Source: TA-21 sp035620895 (lineage in GTDB: Archaea > Thermoproteota > Nitrososphaeria > Nitrososphaerales > Nitrososphaeraceae). From it: DNA of 64,000 bases. The position numbers were made by a program, and so were the translations under genes. This document shows positions 25,001 to 34,263 of the stretch, piece by piece. How positions within the stretch are numbered: the stretch's first letter is position 1; each line of letters starts with the position of its first letter. Location: positions 124,001-188,000 of the forward strand of contig DASPFY010000004.1 in NCBI GenBank assembly GCA_035620895.1, read 5' to 3'. The notes below the pieces were generated by a model. That model worked only from the letters and a program-made list of their open reading frames with translations, searched no databases and was not told where the DNA came from.

Positions 25001-25792
25001 CTATTTGCCATACCTTCTACGGCGCCTTTGAAATGTCCTTATTGCCCTCATAAGATCAATCTTTCTAAATTCTGGCCAGAAAACATCCATAAATACTAAT
25101 TCGCTGTACGCGCTCTGCCATAACAGAAATCCGCTCAATCTCTTCTCACCAGAAGTTCTCAGGATAAGGTCCGGTTCCGGTTGTGGCAAATGTGAGGTAT
25201 AAAGATATGTATCAATTGATTGTTCGTTAATATCTGATATTTGTAGCTCTTTTTTTTCTACATCATGAGCAATTTTTCGGATTGCCTCAACCAATTCTTG
25301 CTGTCCACCATATGCGATAGCAATGTTTAGAAATGTAAGGTCGTATTGATTGGTCTCCTTTTCAAGCTTGAATAGAATATCTTTTATTGCCTGTGGAAGG
25401 GCTTCTATATTTCCAATAGCCTTTATTTTCATCTCCCTTTCGTGTATTCTGGAATCATTATATAATTTCTCAAGTTTTATTCCAAGTAGTGTATAGATAT
25501 CATCCAATTCTTTCTTGTCGCGTTCAAGATTTTCGATAGATAATACATATAAGCTAGTTATTTTGATCCTCAGATCATAGATCCAAGTTAGCAACTGTTC
25601 GGCCTTGTCTGCGCCCATCGCATGTGCACCCTTATTTGCCAAAAAATTGTATTTTGCCCACCGTCTATTCCCGTCCAATATTATTGCAACGTGGTTTGGT
25701 AGAGGATCTTTTTTAATTTGCGATTCTAGTTTGCGTTCATAGAATCTATAAAACCAATTATTATTGATGAGGGAATAAAAGAAACCATACAT
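25001..25792 (-). CDS. uppS: Polyprenyl diphosphate synthase (cis-prenyltransferase, UppS family)
   Basis: This enzyme extends a prenyl diphosphate with isopentenyl units in cis to make the lipid carrier used for glycosylation (dolichyl-type in archaea). The catalytic Asp40 is in HVAIILDGNRRWAK. Other motifs are YVLSIENLERDKKEL, LNIAIAYGGQQELVEA and the C-terminal PDLILRTSGEKRLSGFLLWQ, followed by YSELVFMDVFWPEF. The length of 263 residues is normal. The N-terminal MYGFFYSLINNNWFYRFYERKL may be a membrane-associating helix. The carrier would serve the exported, sequon-rich proteins encoded elsewhere in this window. Confidence 0.94.
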   Translation of the reverse strand: MYGFFYSLINNNWFYRFYERKLESQIKKDPLPNHVAIILDGNRRWAKYNFLANKGAHAMGADKAEQLLTWIYDLRIKITSLYVLSIENLERDKKELDDIYTLLGIKLEKLYNDSRIHEREMKIKAIGNIEALPQAIKDILFKLEKETNQYDLTFLNIAIAYGGQQELVEAIRKIAHDVEKKELQISDINEQSIDTYLYTSHLPQPEPDLILRTSGEKRLSGFLLWQSAYSELVFMDVFWPEFRKIDLMRAIRTFQRRRRRYGK

Positions 25793-25848
25793 TTGCTCTC
25801 TAATTAATTGATTTTAAATCATATAATAACGCTATGTAGGTAATGGTC

Positions 25849-27012
25849 CTAATGTTTCAGTTGTTCTCCACCTTTTTTGTTTCTGAAATATTGAAACAAA
25901 AATGTAGTAGCAACAAGAGTAATAGCTAGACCAATAAATAAAGATGAAATAAGATTGAAAGGATTTGTTTTTTCAGTCAGAACTGAAGTAAATTGAATTA
26001 CAGGTATGTATATCAATCCAAGTACAACTAACCTCAGGATATCCGAAAGAATCCTAATGCTTCCTTTAAACCAGTTACTTAGTAATATTCCTCCGAAAAT
26101 AGTAGCTAGACCTATCCAGATAAGGGTTATTGAGCCATTAACAAAACCTCCTACCACGGCCCTATTTGTAACGATTTCTAAGAAGCTAGCGTCCTTCGGG
26201 ATAGCTCCGTCCGGGATGTTTGATATACCATTAGCTATGCCCACCAAAATTATCATGATCCCGGCAAATGTTGAAAATATTCTGATGAATGTTGAAGGTG
26301 TAGTCCTATTAAGCGATCCTAGAGATTTGTCAATATCAAAGGCCCTGATTACAAATGCAACTCCTAATACACTAAGAACTATGGCCAAAGCTTCTCTCGT
26401 AAAACCAAAGATCGTAGCAAAACTACCACAAATGAGCAGAGCCCCAGGTACGCCCAAAAAGAATTTCGAATACCTTGGATCATAAACTAGCATCTTTACA
26501 TATTTTCCAAAAACAGCATAGGAGTATTCAACGGATCTACTATGTCGTATTATTATTCTCTGTATGGATATTACTGGTACTATGGCCTGGATTAGTGGAA
26601 TTACAGTTTCATCATCTTCACCGTCGGAAACAATGACAGCCCCCTCGGCCTTGAATTTTGACAGAACTTCTATTAATTCCGAAGATATTTTTTCATCTGC
26701 TTCTATCCCTCGATTATAAGCACCAGTGATTACTGCAACCTCAGCCTCATAACCTTTTGTTACAAGCTCCTCATAGATCTTGACGGCACCAAAGATTGCG
26801 TTAGCGTCGGCATCTTCAGGATCCTCAATTGCTAACCTAGTGCCTGCATTTATACATTGATCTCTTCCAAACACTGGAGTTTCAACTCCTCCATTTTTAC
26901 CTAGGTCATCGTCTCGGTCTATACAAACTACAAGGACTCTCTTATAATGAGTTGAAATGGAAGCATAGTCCAAACTCCTCTTCTCCCTCATGTATTCTAG
27001 GTCCTTTGGCAA
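25849..27012 (-). CDS. DUF373 family membrane protein
   Basis: This 387-residue protein belongs to the archaeal DUF373 family. A soluble N-terminal part (RVLVVCIDRDDDLGKNGG, DADANAIFGAVKIYEEL, EGAVIVSDGEDDETVIPLIQ) precedes about six membrane segments from residue 190 onward and a basic C-terminus. The function is unknown. The start used here is TTG at 27012; an ATG seven codons in (MREKRSLDYA) is an alternative. The conserved block starts about residue 23 and does not discriminate. Confidence 0.85.
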   Translation of the reverse strand: MPKDLEYMREKRSLDYASISTHYKRVLVVCIDRDDDLGKNGGVETPVFGRDQCINAGTRLAIEDPEDADANAIFGAVKIYEELVTKGYEAEVAVITGAYNRGIEADEKISSELIEVLSKFKAEGAVIVSDGEDDETVIPLIQAIVPVISIQRIIIRHSRSVEYSYAVFGKYVKMLVYDPRYSKFFLGVPGALLICGSFATIFGFTREALAIVLSVLGVAFVIRAFDIDKSLGSLNRTTPSTFIRIFSTFAGIMIILVGIANGISNIPDGAIPKDASFLEIVTNRAVVGGFVNGSITLIWIGLATIFGGILLSNWFKGSIRILSDILRLVVLGLIYIPVIQFTSVLTEKTNPFNLISSLFIGLAITLVATTFLFQYFRNKKGGEQLKH

Positions 27013-27198
27013 TTTATCTACGACCTGAAATATGTAGCAGAGGCTAATTAATTTGATGGTCCATTGATAGTATTAATTTTTAGTAATAATATTACAATAA
27101 ATGATGAATGACAACTAACATTCACTGATATAATGAAATATTAACAAGACAAGGTTAGGCAAAAAACTTAACTAAATACATCTGTATCAAAGTATCAT

Positions 27199-27543
27199 TT
27201 GACTTCTAGTAGTAGCAGCTCTAAGGACCGGGCGTCTAGATACGCAATAAGGACTATTAAATATCAGGATTCACTTATGGTAAATGTATGTGACCTCTAT
27301 CTGATTGATAAGCAAATCCAACATGGGGATATTAGAATAGATATAAAAAAGAATTACTGGATGGATAAAGTAGCAGATGATAGTGAAATAGAATCTTATC
27401 TAAAAAAATCATCTATATCAAATCTAGCTGGCAAAGATACAGTTGATAAAGCAATTGAATTGAATCTTGCAAAAAGGTCCAGCATCAAGTATTTTTCAGG
27501 TGTTCCATTTCTTATGATTTATAGATTCAGAGAATCCTACTAA
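27199..27543 (+). CDS. DUF424 family protein
   Basis: This 114-residue protein has the DUF424 pattern: LMVNVCDLYLIDK, ISNLAGKDTVDKAIELNLA and SGVPFLMIYRF. In archaea this family is found near translation-related genes, and here it precedes a KH-domain gene by 60 bases. The serine-rich N-terminus (MTSSSSSSKDRAS) is unusual and probably disordered. The start is TTG at 27199. Confidence 0.82.
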   Translation: MTSSSSSSKDRASRYAIRTIKYQDSLMVNVCDLYLIDKQIQHGDIRIDIKKNYWMDKVADDSEIESYLKKSSISNLAGKDTVDKAIELNLAKRSSIKYFSGVPFLMIYRFRESY

Positions 27544-27603
27544 GCGTAAAAAGTCAAACAATAAATAAATAATTACAGTTCATGTTCTAAGTAGGGTTTC
27601 CTA

Positions 27604-28173
27604 TTGGACAAAAATGATCATCTAAATTTATCACTACATATACCTGAAGAGCGGATTTCCGTAGTTATAGGAAATAATGGAAAAACCAAGAATGAGATTT
27701 GTAAAAAATGCAACGTAAAGATAGACATCGAAAGTAAGACAGGAGAGATAACAATATCTTCAACGTCTAAAAATTTCGATGAATATGGAGCACTAAAGGC
27801 AAGAGACATTATCACTGCTATTTCAAGTGGTTTTTCCCCTGAGAGGGCATTTAGGATCTTAGATGAGGAAACACTGTTTCAAATATTAGATCTTCGTAAT
27901 TTTACAAGCTCTACCAATTCTACCAATCGAATAAAGGGTAGGATTATTGGCGAGAAAGGTAAGGCTAGAAAAAATCTTGAAGAATTAACTAACACCTACA
28001 TTTCAATATATGGACACATAATAGGTTTGATCGGTAACTATGAAGAAACAAAGCTAGCTATCGATGCAATAATGTTACTAATTAGTGGAAGATCTCATAA
28101 GACAGTCTACGAAATGCTCTATCAAGCAAAGAGGAGATCAAAAATCGAAAAGTTACAACTCTGGGAAAATTAA
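27604..28173 (+). CDS. KH-domain protein, Dim2/Pno1 (Krr1) type
   Basis: This RNA-binding protein of 189 residues has two KH-like modules. The first is LHIPEERISVVIGNNGKTK, and the second contains the GxxG loop in RIKGRIIGEKGKARKNLEEL, followed by YISIYGHIIGLIGNYEET. This layout is that of Dim2/Pno1, a small-subunit biogenesis factor that works beside the dimethyltransferase Dim1 (rsmA of this window). The start is TTG at 27604. An archaeal Rio kinase often lies beside it but is not seen here. Confidence 0.87.
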   Translation: MDKNDHLNLSLHIPEERISVVIGNNGKTKNEICKKCNVKIDIESKTGEITISSTSKNFDEYGALKARDIITAISSGFSPERAFRILDEETLFQILDLRNFTSSTNSTNRIKGRIIGEKGKARKNLEELTNTYISIYGHIIGLIGNYEETKLAIDAIMLLISGRSHKTVYEMLYQAKRRSKIEKLQLWEN

Positions 28174-28220
28174 TAGACCAATCAAAATCGTTACTACGAA
28201 CGTTAAGCAAGATCATATGA

Positions 28221-28282
28221 TCTTTTTAGGTTGTTTTATTATTTTTCTTATTTCTATTTTCTATTTGTATTTTTTTTTGTTT
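28221..28282 (+). terminator. T-rich termination region between convergent genes
   Basis: Runs of T (including nine in a row near 28270) fill the gap between the KH-domain gene and the convergent ubiX gene. Archaeal transcription ends mainly at oligo-T tracts without a strong hairpin, so this is a likely terminator for the plus-strand unit. No stem-loop was noticed. Confidence 0.4.
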
Positions 28283-28326
28283 GAGTCATGCTAGGTTTTC
28301 TAAAAGGAAAAATAATGTAAGTCCTT

Positions 28327-28905
28327 TTATTGACCCTTCCATCTCTTGAACAGATCGTGTTCTATTTTTAGTTGATCAAGAATCTTGCCAACCATATGAT
28401 CAACTATTTCATCTATCGTCAATGGTTTATGATAAAACCCTGGCATGGCTGGAAGAATAATTGCACCAGCTTCTTGTAACTTGATCATATTTTCAAGATG
28501 AATCCTTGAAAGCGGAGTTTCTCTTGGCACAATGATTAGTTTTCGTGACTCTTTTAAAGTAACAGATGCAGCGCGAGAGATAAGTGTATCGTCGTAACCA
28601 TTCGCAATACTTGAAAGTGACTTCATACTACATGGTACTATGACCATCCCATCATGAAGGAAAGAACCGCTTGATACGGAGGCGTCTAATTTGAAATTAT
28701 CGTAATTAACGGAGCAAAGAGACTTAACGTATTCTAATGTTTTGTCGGTTTCAATTTCTATATTTTTTTTTGCCCATTCACTGATAATAAGATATGTTTG
28801 AATGTTAATAGAATGTAGAATCTCCAAAAGTCTGATTCCGTAAATAATACCTGAAGCGCCAGAAAAACCAATCACTATTTTATCATGTTTTGTCTCGGAT
28901 GTCAA
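28327..28905 (-). CDS. ubiX: Flavin prenyltransferase UbiX
   Basis: UbiX attaches a dimethylallyl group to FMN, producing the prenylated flavin used by UbiD-type decarboxylases. Motifs include IVIGFSGASGIIYGIRLLE, VIVPCSMKSLSSIANG, LIIVPRETPLSRIHLENM and ILPAMPGFYHKP. The length of 192 residues is standard. The start is TTG at 28905. No ubiD is in the window, so the decarboxylase partner must lie elsewhere. Confidence 0.94.
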   Translation of the reverse strand: MTSETKHDKIVIGFSGASGIIYGIRLLEILHSINIQTYLIISEWAKKNIEIETDKTLEYVKSLCSVNYDNFKLDASVSSGSFLHDGMVIVPCSMKSLSSIANGYDDTLISRAASVTLKESRKLIIVPRETPLSRIHLENMIKLQEAGAIILPAMPGFYHKPLTIDEIVDHMVGKILDQLKIEHDLFKRWKGQ

Positions 28906-28956
28906 TGTGCAAAATATTGCTGAACACTTATTTATTGTTGTTATTAATCGAACTTC

Positions 28957-29853
28957 ATGTTAACGATATTCGGAACCATTGCATTAGATACTACACGGAC
29001 ACCTCTTCATACTGTTGAAAGAACATTGGGCGGCACAGCTACATTTGCTTCAATCTCGGCTTCGAATTACGTGCCCACATCACTTCTCGGGATAGTAGGT
29101 CATGATTTTCCAGCAGCATATTTAGAGCTCTTAAAAAACCGTCTTGATATCAGAGGGTTAACCATTAGTCAAACCGAAAAAACCTTCCATTATGATTCTT
29201 CTTTTGGTTATGATCTTGCAAAGAGAACGACTAACAAGACTGAACTTAATGTAATTGCAAATTACCAATCAACATTACCGGATGATTACATTGATTCTGA
29301 ATATGTTTACCTTGCAAATAATGATCCAGTACAAAATATGAATATACTGAAATTATTTTCGGGCCCAAAATTAGTAATTTGTGACACAATGGATTTTTGG
29401 ATTGTTAATAAGAGGGACGACGTGATTAAGATGATAAAAAAAGTTGATGGAATAATGTTAAATGAATCAGAGGCCAAATTGTTGTTTAAGGAGAACAATA
29501 TTTTGAAATGTGCACGCTTGCTTGCATCAAATGGACCTGCTTTCGCAGTAATAAATAAGGGAGAAAATGGATCGCTGCTTTTCCATAACGATGAATTCTT
29601 TCCAATTCCCGCATATCCTACTGAAATTATAAAGGATCCTACTGGTGCCGGCGATTCTTTTGGTGGTGCATTCATGGGATACTTGTCACAACAAGAAAAA
29701 TGGGATTTAAAAACTTTGAAAAATGCGATGATACATGGAAATATTATGGGTTCGTTCGCAATAGAGGATTATGGCGTTGAAAAACTCGCAAATATCAATT
29801 CAGAAGACATTCAGAAAAGAAATCAAAAATATAAGGAGATGTTAACATTCTGA
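28957..29853 (+). CDS. PfkB-family carbohydrate/nucleoside kinase
   Basis: This ribokinase-fold kinase of 298 residues has LGGTATFASISAS near the N-terminus and the PfkB C-terminal signature in DPTGAGDSFGGAFMGYL, where the Asp is the catalytic base. VDGIMLNESEAKLL and AVINKGENGSLLF are also typical. Archaeal relatives phosphorylate adenosine, cytidine or sugars; the substrate cannot be read from sequence. It is divergent from ubiX with 51 bases between starts. Confidence 0.85.
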   Translation: MLTIFGTIALDTTRTPLHTVERTLGGTATFASISASNYVPTSLLGIVGHDFPAAYLELLKNRLDIRGLTISQTEKTFHYDSSFGYDLAKRTTNKTELNVIANYQSTLPDDYIDSEYVYLANNDPVQNMNILKLFSGPKLVICDTMDFWIVNKRDDVIKMIKKVDGIMLNESEAKLLFKENNILKCARLLASNGPAFAVINKGENGSLLFHNDEFFPIPAYPTEIIKDPTGAGDSFGGAFMGYLSQQEKWDLKTLKNAMIHGNIMGSFAIEDYGVEKLANINSEDIQKRNQKYKEMLTF

Positions 29854-29978
29854 TAAAACACAGAACTCCTCTGTTTAGTTAAAAGATTTAAATCGTATAC
29901 AAGTTTGTTTTTTTCAGTGTAAGATTGATAACGTACATAAGACCTAATGCATAGTGAACAGGATTGATCTGATACTAA

Positions 29979-30341
29979 TTGGAAAGCATCAAAGATGCGC
30001 TAATATCAAAAATTAACCTTTCAGATATAGAAGCACAGATTTTTTTGTACTTGATAATTAATGATAAAACACCGCCACGAGAGATATCAGATGAGCTAAG
30101 GCTTCCTCTTAAGAAAACAACCCGATTGCTCAATGGTCTAATTGAAAAGGGGCTGATATTGGATCTATCCGGTGTGTATCAAACATTTCATCCCAAATTT
30201 TCAATAGTAAATGCATATCGACTACATTGTCAAAAAATAGGAATAGAGTTTAAAAAAAATGTCCAAATTGATAGTTTAGCCTCTTCCTTAGAGAAAATGC
30301 ACGAATCTGCAAGAACTAAATATGGCAATCGGAATCAATAA
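29979..30341 (+). CDS. Winged helix-turn-helix (TrmB-type) regulator
   Basis: The 120-residue protein has a TrmB-like N-terminal winged helix: LSDIEAQIFLYLIINDKTPPREIS followed by DELRLPLKKTTRLLNGLIEKGLI. The C-terminus is a short helical tail, without the sugar-binding domain of full TrmB. The start is TTG at 29979. It leads a tight trio with the genes at 30350 and 30760 and may regulate them; this is inference from spacing of eight bases and a GTGA overlap. Confidence 0.78.
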   Translation: MESIKDALISKINLSDIEAQIFLYLIINDKTPPREISDELRLPLKKTTRLLNGLIEKGLILDLSGVYQTFHPKFSIVNAYRLHCQKIGIEFKKNVQIDSLASSLEKMHESARTKYGNRNQ

Positions 30342-30349
30342 TTTGTCGA

Positions 30350-30763
30350 ATGTCAACCGTTCCAGAAAATAAGGTGGTCTATTTTGGAGTTATTAACATT
30401 AATGAAAACAAAAGAACGATAGGAGCTGTCGATATCTGGAGAAATGTAATAAATAAAAAAATATTTTGCGAAGAAAAAAGATTGGGCATTCTGGAGATAG
30501 TAGACTACATTGGCATGCCTACAATTCCAGAGGATCAAGAATGGGCCGTCGCAATAAATAGAAATAGAATGGGAAAGGAAAGATGGAAATTAATAAAAAT
30601 CATAAAAAATGGAAATTTCTCATTCATAGATACGGATGACGAAACGGCTGTTACTGTTAATGTTATTGATTACAAGATAGTAGACAATACCTGGTGGAGT
30701 TTTTTGGTTTCCAAGAATATAAACAGAAGTATTGAGATAACAAGTGAGGAAAGTCCAAAGTGA
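30350..30763 (+). CDS. Hypothetical protein in HTH-led trio
   Basis: The 137-residue protein is predicted mainly beta, beginning VYFGVININENKRTIGAVDIWRN and carrying WAVAINRNRMGKERWKLIKIIKNG and VNVIDYKIVDNTWWSFLVS. There is no signal peptide or known motif. It starts at ATG 30350, eight bases after the winged-helix gene, and is translationally coupled to the next gene through GTGA. Confidence 0.62.
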   Translation: MSTVPENKVVYFGVININENKRTIGAVDIWRNVINKKIFCEEKRLGILEIVDYIGMPTIPEDQEWAVAINRNRMGKERWKLIKIIKNGNFSFIDTDDETAVTVNVIDYKIVDNTWWSFLVSKNINRSIEITSEESPK

Positions 30764-31065
30764 TTCGTGATTCTTATCCTTCTGATGAACCTCAAATATA
30801 TGTAGAAAAAGCCCAGGGAGGACAATACGCAAGCAAATTAAGAGGCTACTTTATTATTAAAGATACCAAATTAAAGTTCAATGCCATTGCCTTTGGAAGA
30901 ATTGGGGGTCATAATATAAGTCTGCATTTGACAAAAAAAACTCTATCCAAATTGAAAGAATTTGGTTACGACACCGAAGATTTCCAGTTAGTATTGCAAC
31001 GAAAACTTGTCGAAGGAGAAGTAATTCTCATAGATCCTGCAACTAAAAGTCAGATTAAACCATAG
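30760..31065 (+). CDS. Small conserved-looking hypothetical protein
   Basis: This 101-residue protein starts at GTG 30760, overlapping the preceding stop as GTGA. It has an alternating beta pattern (KLRGYFIIKDTKLKFNAIAFGRIGGHNISLHLTKKTL) and a short helix (LSKLKEFGYDTEDF) and ends LIDPATKSQIKP. I do not recognise it. The last 11 bases overlap the 3' end of the convergent MTA phosphorylase gene. Confidence 0.65.
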   Translation: MIRDSYPSDEPQIYVEKAQGGQYASKLRGYFIIKDTKLKFNAIAFGRIGGHNISLHLTKKTLSKLKEFGYDTEDFQLVLQRKLVEGEVILIDPATKSQIKP

Positions 31066-31855
31066 CATCTTGTAATGCTGTTTTGCATTTGCACTTATTT
31101 CTGGTTTCAGGGATAGAAGGTATCAATGCAGTAAGCAATTCCTTAGTCCTATTGGCATTTTTGGTCAAGACTTCCAGTATTTCTCTGGAGGAGACCGGAT
31201 TTTCATACCAAACATCATAGTCGGTAACTGTTGCAATCGACATGTAGCATATCTGCATTTCTCTTGCAAGTATACATTCTGGTACCAGGGTCATTCCAAT
31301 AATGTCGCCGTGTAAAATGTCTTTAAAATATTTTGATTCTGCACGGGTTGAAAAACGAGGTCCTTCAATACAAATGTAAGTAGAACCATCATGCACACTG
31401 TATTTCAGCTGTTTACCAATATTTAGAGAGATTGATCTTAATTCATTGCAAAAGGGATCTGCACATGAAACATGACACACCTGTCCTTCGTCATAAAATG
31501 TATACTCTCTTCTTTTAGTAAAATCAATAAACTGATCAGGTAATACAATATCCCCTGGTTTGTACCTATCTTGAAGACTCCCGACAGCTGATGGTGCGAT
31601 AATCCTTGATACTCCCAATGAATTTAAAGCCCAAATATTTGCTCTGCTGTTGACCTTATGCGGTGGGATTGTGTGTGCTTTACCGTGACGAGGAATGAAG
31701 GCAACAAAACGACCATTGTATTCACCGATAGTTACTAGATCAGAAGTTTTTCCATAAGGGGTAAAGATCTTTATTGATTTTGCATTAGTTAGTAATTCCG
31801 GATTATAGATGCCAGTACCGCCTATAATACCAATTTCAGCATGATATTCTTTCAT
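31055..31855 (-). CDS. mtnP: S-methyl-5'-thioadenosine phosphorylase
   Basis: MTA phosphorylase splits methylthioadenosine into adenine and methylthioribose-1-phosphate, salvaging the by-product of polyamine synthesis. Signature segments are IGIIGGTGIYNPE, FIPRHGKAHTIPPHKVNSRAN, SAVGSLQ, the YICIEGPRFSTRAES active-site segment and GMTLVPECILAREM. The length of 266 residues is typical. The ATG at 31855 directly abuts the apt stop (TAAATG), so the two genes are coupled and convert MTA to adenine and then AMP. Confidence 0.93.
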   Translation of the reverse strand: MKEYHAEIGIIGGTGIYNPELLTNAKSIKIFTPYGKTSDLVTIGEYNGRFVAFIPRHGKAHTIPPHKVNSRANIWALNSLGVSRIIAPSAVGSLQDRYKPGDIVLPDQFIDFTKRREYTFYDEGQVCHVSCADPFCNELRSISLNIGKQLKYSVHDGSTYICIEGPRFSTRAESKYFKDILHGDIIGMTLVPECILAREMQICYMSIATVTDYDVWYENPVSSREILEVLTKNANRTKELLTALIPSIPETRNKCKCKTALQDAMV

Positions 31856-32386
31856 TTAGTCAAACTCCATAATACAATTCACATTGTATCCATGATTTTT
31901 TAATTTGTCCACTCCCTCCAAATAATTCAAACAAATCATAAATACAAATCCAACTACTATTCCTCCCAATTTTTCGACAAGCGATGCTGATGCAATTGCA
32001 GTGCCCCCTGTTGCAAGCAAGTCATCTGCAATCAGAATTTTCTCTCCACTTAAAATTGCATCATTCTGAATTTCCATAACACGGGTCCCATATTCAATAC
32101 TGTAAGATTCCTTGATTGTTGGACCAGGTAATTTTCCTTCCTTCCTAATTAAGACCAATCCCTTATTCAGGCTTATGGCAAGCATGGTACCTAGCATGAA
32201 TCCACGTGATTCGATCGCTGCAATTTTGTTTATTTGAAAATTGTTATACATATTAAACAACTTTTTATTAAGATAGTTCAACGAATCGGGAGTTCTAAAA
32301 AGTGGATTTATGTCCTTAAACGAAATTCCTTTGGTGGGAAAATCATTCCAACTTCTAACTAGATTTTTAAACTCAGCATCGTTCAT
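31856..32386 (-). CDS. apt: Adenine phosphoribosyltransferase
   Basis: Apt condenses adenine with PRPP to AMP. The PRPP-binding loop is seen in ILIADDLLATGGTAIAS, and the N-terminal PTKGISFKDINPLF and AAIESRGFMLG motifs are typical. The length of 176 residues is normal. It precedes the MTA phosphorylase gene with no spacer, a functional pair since that enzyme releases adenine. Confidence 0.94.
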   Translation of the reverse strand: MNDAEFKNLVRSWNDFPTKGISFKDINPLFRTPDSLNYLNKKLFNMYNNFQINKIAAIESRGFMLGTMLAISLNKGLVLIRKEGKLPGPTIKESYSIEYGTRVMEIQNDAILSGEKILIADDLLATGGTAIASASLVEKLGGIVVGFVFMICLNYLEGVDKLKNHGYNVNCIMEFD

Positions 32387-32504
32387 AATGGTTGTTTTTC
32401 ATATCCTATTCTACTACATAATTAACGTTCCGATAGAACAAGACAGTTACAGTAAAGGTACATTACCCACAAATATAGCTAGATACTACCAAAGGTACTA
32501 AAAA

Positions 32505-34016
32505 TTAATTTGTGTTTATTCCAAATATTCTATCAAAATATTCAGAATGTTCATTGACTCCCTCTGCAGACTCTCCCTCGTCAACTCCAGCAAGATCCTT
32601 GGCCAATTTTTTCTTGTATCCTAATTGCATTTGTCTTGCAATTTGGATCCTTTGAGCCTGAGGCGATCCTGCTCCATGCATTGATTCTGTAAGATATCCA
32701 ACAGCATTCCGTCCAAGGGTCATATTTTCAATTAATCTCAATATGCGCATTCTATTTTCTGTGGAAACCCCTTTTCTCCCCTTCAGGTATTTTTCAAGAA
32801 GTGGTCCAGTATCAGGACTACGGAAATCCTTTTCAGATGGCATGGTGACCATTAGTCCTCCAGCTATATCTTGCGCAAGTCTACCAATTTCATATGGAAA
32901 TCTTGTTACGTTGTGCTTACAGACATTAGCAAGCATATCATCATTTTGATAATTTCCGGACAAAGTCTTATGAGCCTGATATGATGATGCTATACCTGCA
33001 CCAAAGATAGTTTCGTTTAGGTGTGTCATTTCTACCAGTTTATCTTTAATATGCGATGCATTTGAAATGCCATTATAATCGGCTATTGAGGCAGCTGCAC
33101 CTATCAGTACATCACCAAGACCAGTCTTGCAAACATAGCTACGTCTGTGATAACATGTAAATCTCTCTACAAGCATGGAAGCAAATTCGAATTCCCCATC
33201 CATGAAAATTAGTTCATTTGGAATGAAAGCATTATCAAAAATTATCATTGCCTCTTGTCCAGAAAATTTAGAATTTCCAGCGTCCAAATCACCACCCTCC
33301 ATACTTCGAGTGTCACAGGACTGTCTACCATAGATATACGTGATACCCTTTGCATCTGCAGGAATTGCACCTACTATAGCATACTGTTTGTCCTCGTCCC
33401 TCAATCTCATAGTAGGCATCACCAATATCCAGTGTGAATTTATACATCCAGTTTGATGTGCCTTTGCACCTGATATGTAAATACCATTTTGGTCCCTCTT
33501 TGAGATATGTACGAAAAGGTCTGGATCTTCCTGTTGAGAAGGACTTAAACTTCTATCACCTTTAACATCTGTCATGGCACCACCTATCACCAGATTCTCA
33601 TCTTGCATTTTCTTTACGAATTTTTTGAAACGTTCGTGATATGGAGTTCCAAATTTTTTATCCATTTCAAACGTCGTCGAATATAATGAATTCAGAGCAT
33701 CCATTCCCACACATCTTTGAAAACAGGTACCTGTAAGCTGCCCCAGTTTTCTTTGCATTCTATTTTGATTAACGAGATCATCAGCACTTTCGGCAATATG
33801 TAAGAATCTGTTTACTTGATTACCACTAAGTGAGGATTCTGCTAATGCCAATTCAGGATCTCGATTAGCAAGATCAAAAGTTTCAGCAACTGCATTAATT
33901 GAAGGTCTAATCATTGGATGATCTACAGGCTCATTTACCAGCTCGCCAAAAAGGTAAACCTTCATTTTCCGCCCCCTCAAGCTCTGAATATACTCTTCTC
34001 CTGTCCTTATCGGCAT
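32505..34016 (-). CDS. 4-hydroxybutyryl-CoA dehydratase
   Basis: This [4Fe-4S] and FAD enzyme dehydrates 4-hydroxybutyryl-CoA to crotonyl-CoA, a diagnostic step of the hydroxypropionate/hydroxybutyrate CO2-fixation cycle of AOA. The 503-residue length matches characterised homologues (about 490-510). Cluster ligands are visible as TGTCFQRCVG (Cys98, Cys102), and His290 and Cys296 in FTCYHRRSYVCKTG. The flavin-region SGAKAHQTGCINSHWI segment is present. The gene appears to be a single transcript with its own TATA box about 30 bases upstream, as expected for a highly expressed central enzyme. Confidence 0.95.
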   Translation of the reverse strand: MPIRTGEEYIQSLRGRKMKVYLFGELVNEPVDHPMIRPSINAVAETFDLANRDPELALAESSLSGNQVNRFLHIAESADDLVNQNRMQRKLGQLTGTCFQRCVGMDALNSLYSTTFEMDKKFGTPYHERFKKFVKKMQDENLVIGGAMTDVKGDRSLSPSQQEDPDLFVHISKRDQNGIYISGAKAHQTGCINSHWILVMPTMRLRDEDKQYAIVGAIPADAKGITYIYGRQSCDTRSMEGGDLDAGNSKFSGQEAMIIFDNAFIPNELIFMDGEFEFASMLVERFTCYHRRSYVCKTGLGDVLIGAAASIADYNGISNASHIKDKLVEMTHLNETIFGAGIASSYQAHKTLSGNYQNDDMLANVCKHNVTRFPYEIGRLAQDIAGGLMVTMPSEKDFRSPDTGPLLEKYLKGRKGVSTENRMRILRLIENMTLGRNAVGYLTESMHGAGSPQAQRIQIARQMQLGYKKKLAKDLAGVDEGESAEGVNEHSEYFDRIFGINTN

Positions 34017-34042
34017 TGTATAAATAGAATTCAGCTTGATAA

Positions 34043-34054
34043 TATTTATATATT
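34043..34054 (-). promoter_or_regulatory. Probable TATA box of 4-hydroxybutyryl-CoA dehydratase
   Basis: The minus strand reads AATATATAAATA about 30 bases upstream of the ATG at 34016. The predicted leader is under ten bases. Strength of the match and clean spacing support it; not tested. Confidence 0.5.
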
Positions 34055-34095
34055 CTTAAAAAAATCCGGAAAATTCTACAATTAAAATGTATGTA

Positions 34096-34263
34096 TTATT
34101 TCTTGGCACCCAGCGTCCTATTTTTGAGTCTCATATTTTTTCCGTGACATTTCCTGCACCTTGAGGCAAGTATGGGATTTTTCCCACCACAATCAAAACA
34201 TATTTTATAAAATAATCTTCTTTGTTGTGCAATCTGTTTCTTACTAGCATCAGTTATTGGCAT
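34096..34263 (-). CDS. rpl40e: Large ribosomal subunit protein L40e
   Basis: This 55-residue zinc-ribbon ribosomal protein starts MPITDASKKQIAQQRRLF and has the four metal cysteines in KICFDCGGKNPILASRCRKCHG. The frame extends upstream to another ATG at 34320, but the family N-terminus corresponds exactly to the ATG at 34263, so the shorter form is chosen. It lies downstream of its own gap after the dehydratase promoter. Confidence 0.93.
   Translation of the reverse strand: MPITDASKKQIAQQRRLFYKICFDCGGKNPILASRCRKCHGKNMRLKNRTLGAKK

Noticed and set aside
26006..26485. 159-codon ORF on the plus strand inside the DUF373 gene
   Set aside because: It is fully antisense to a well-supported membrane-protein gene, and its hydrophobic/repetitive composition is the mirror of that gene.
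28221..28282. Possible small RNA in the T-rich gap between convergent genes
   Set aside because: Low-complexity T tracts with no stable hairpin or promoter; a terminator is the simpler reading.
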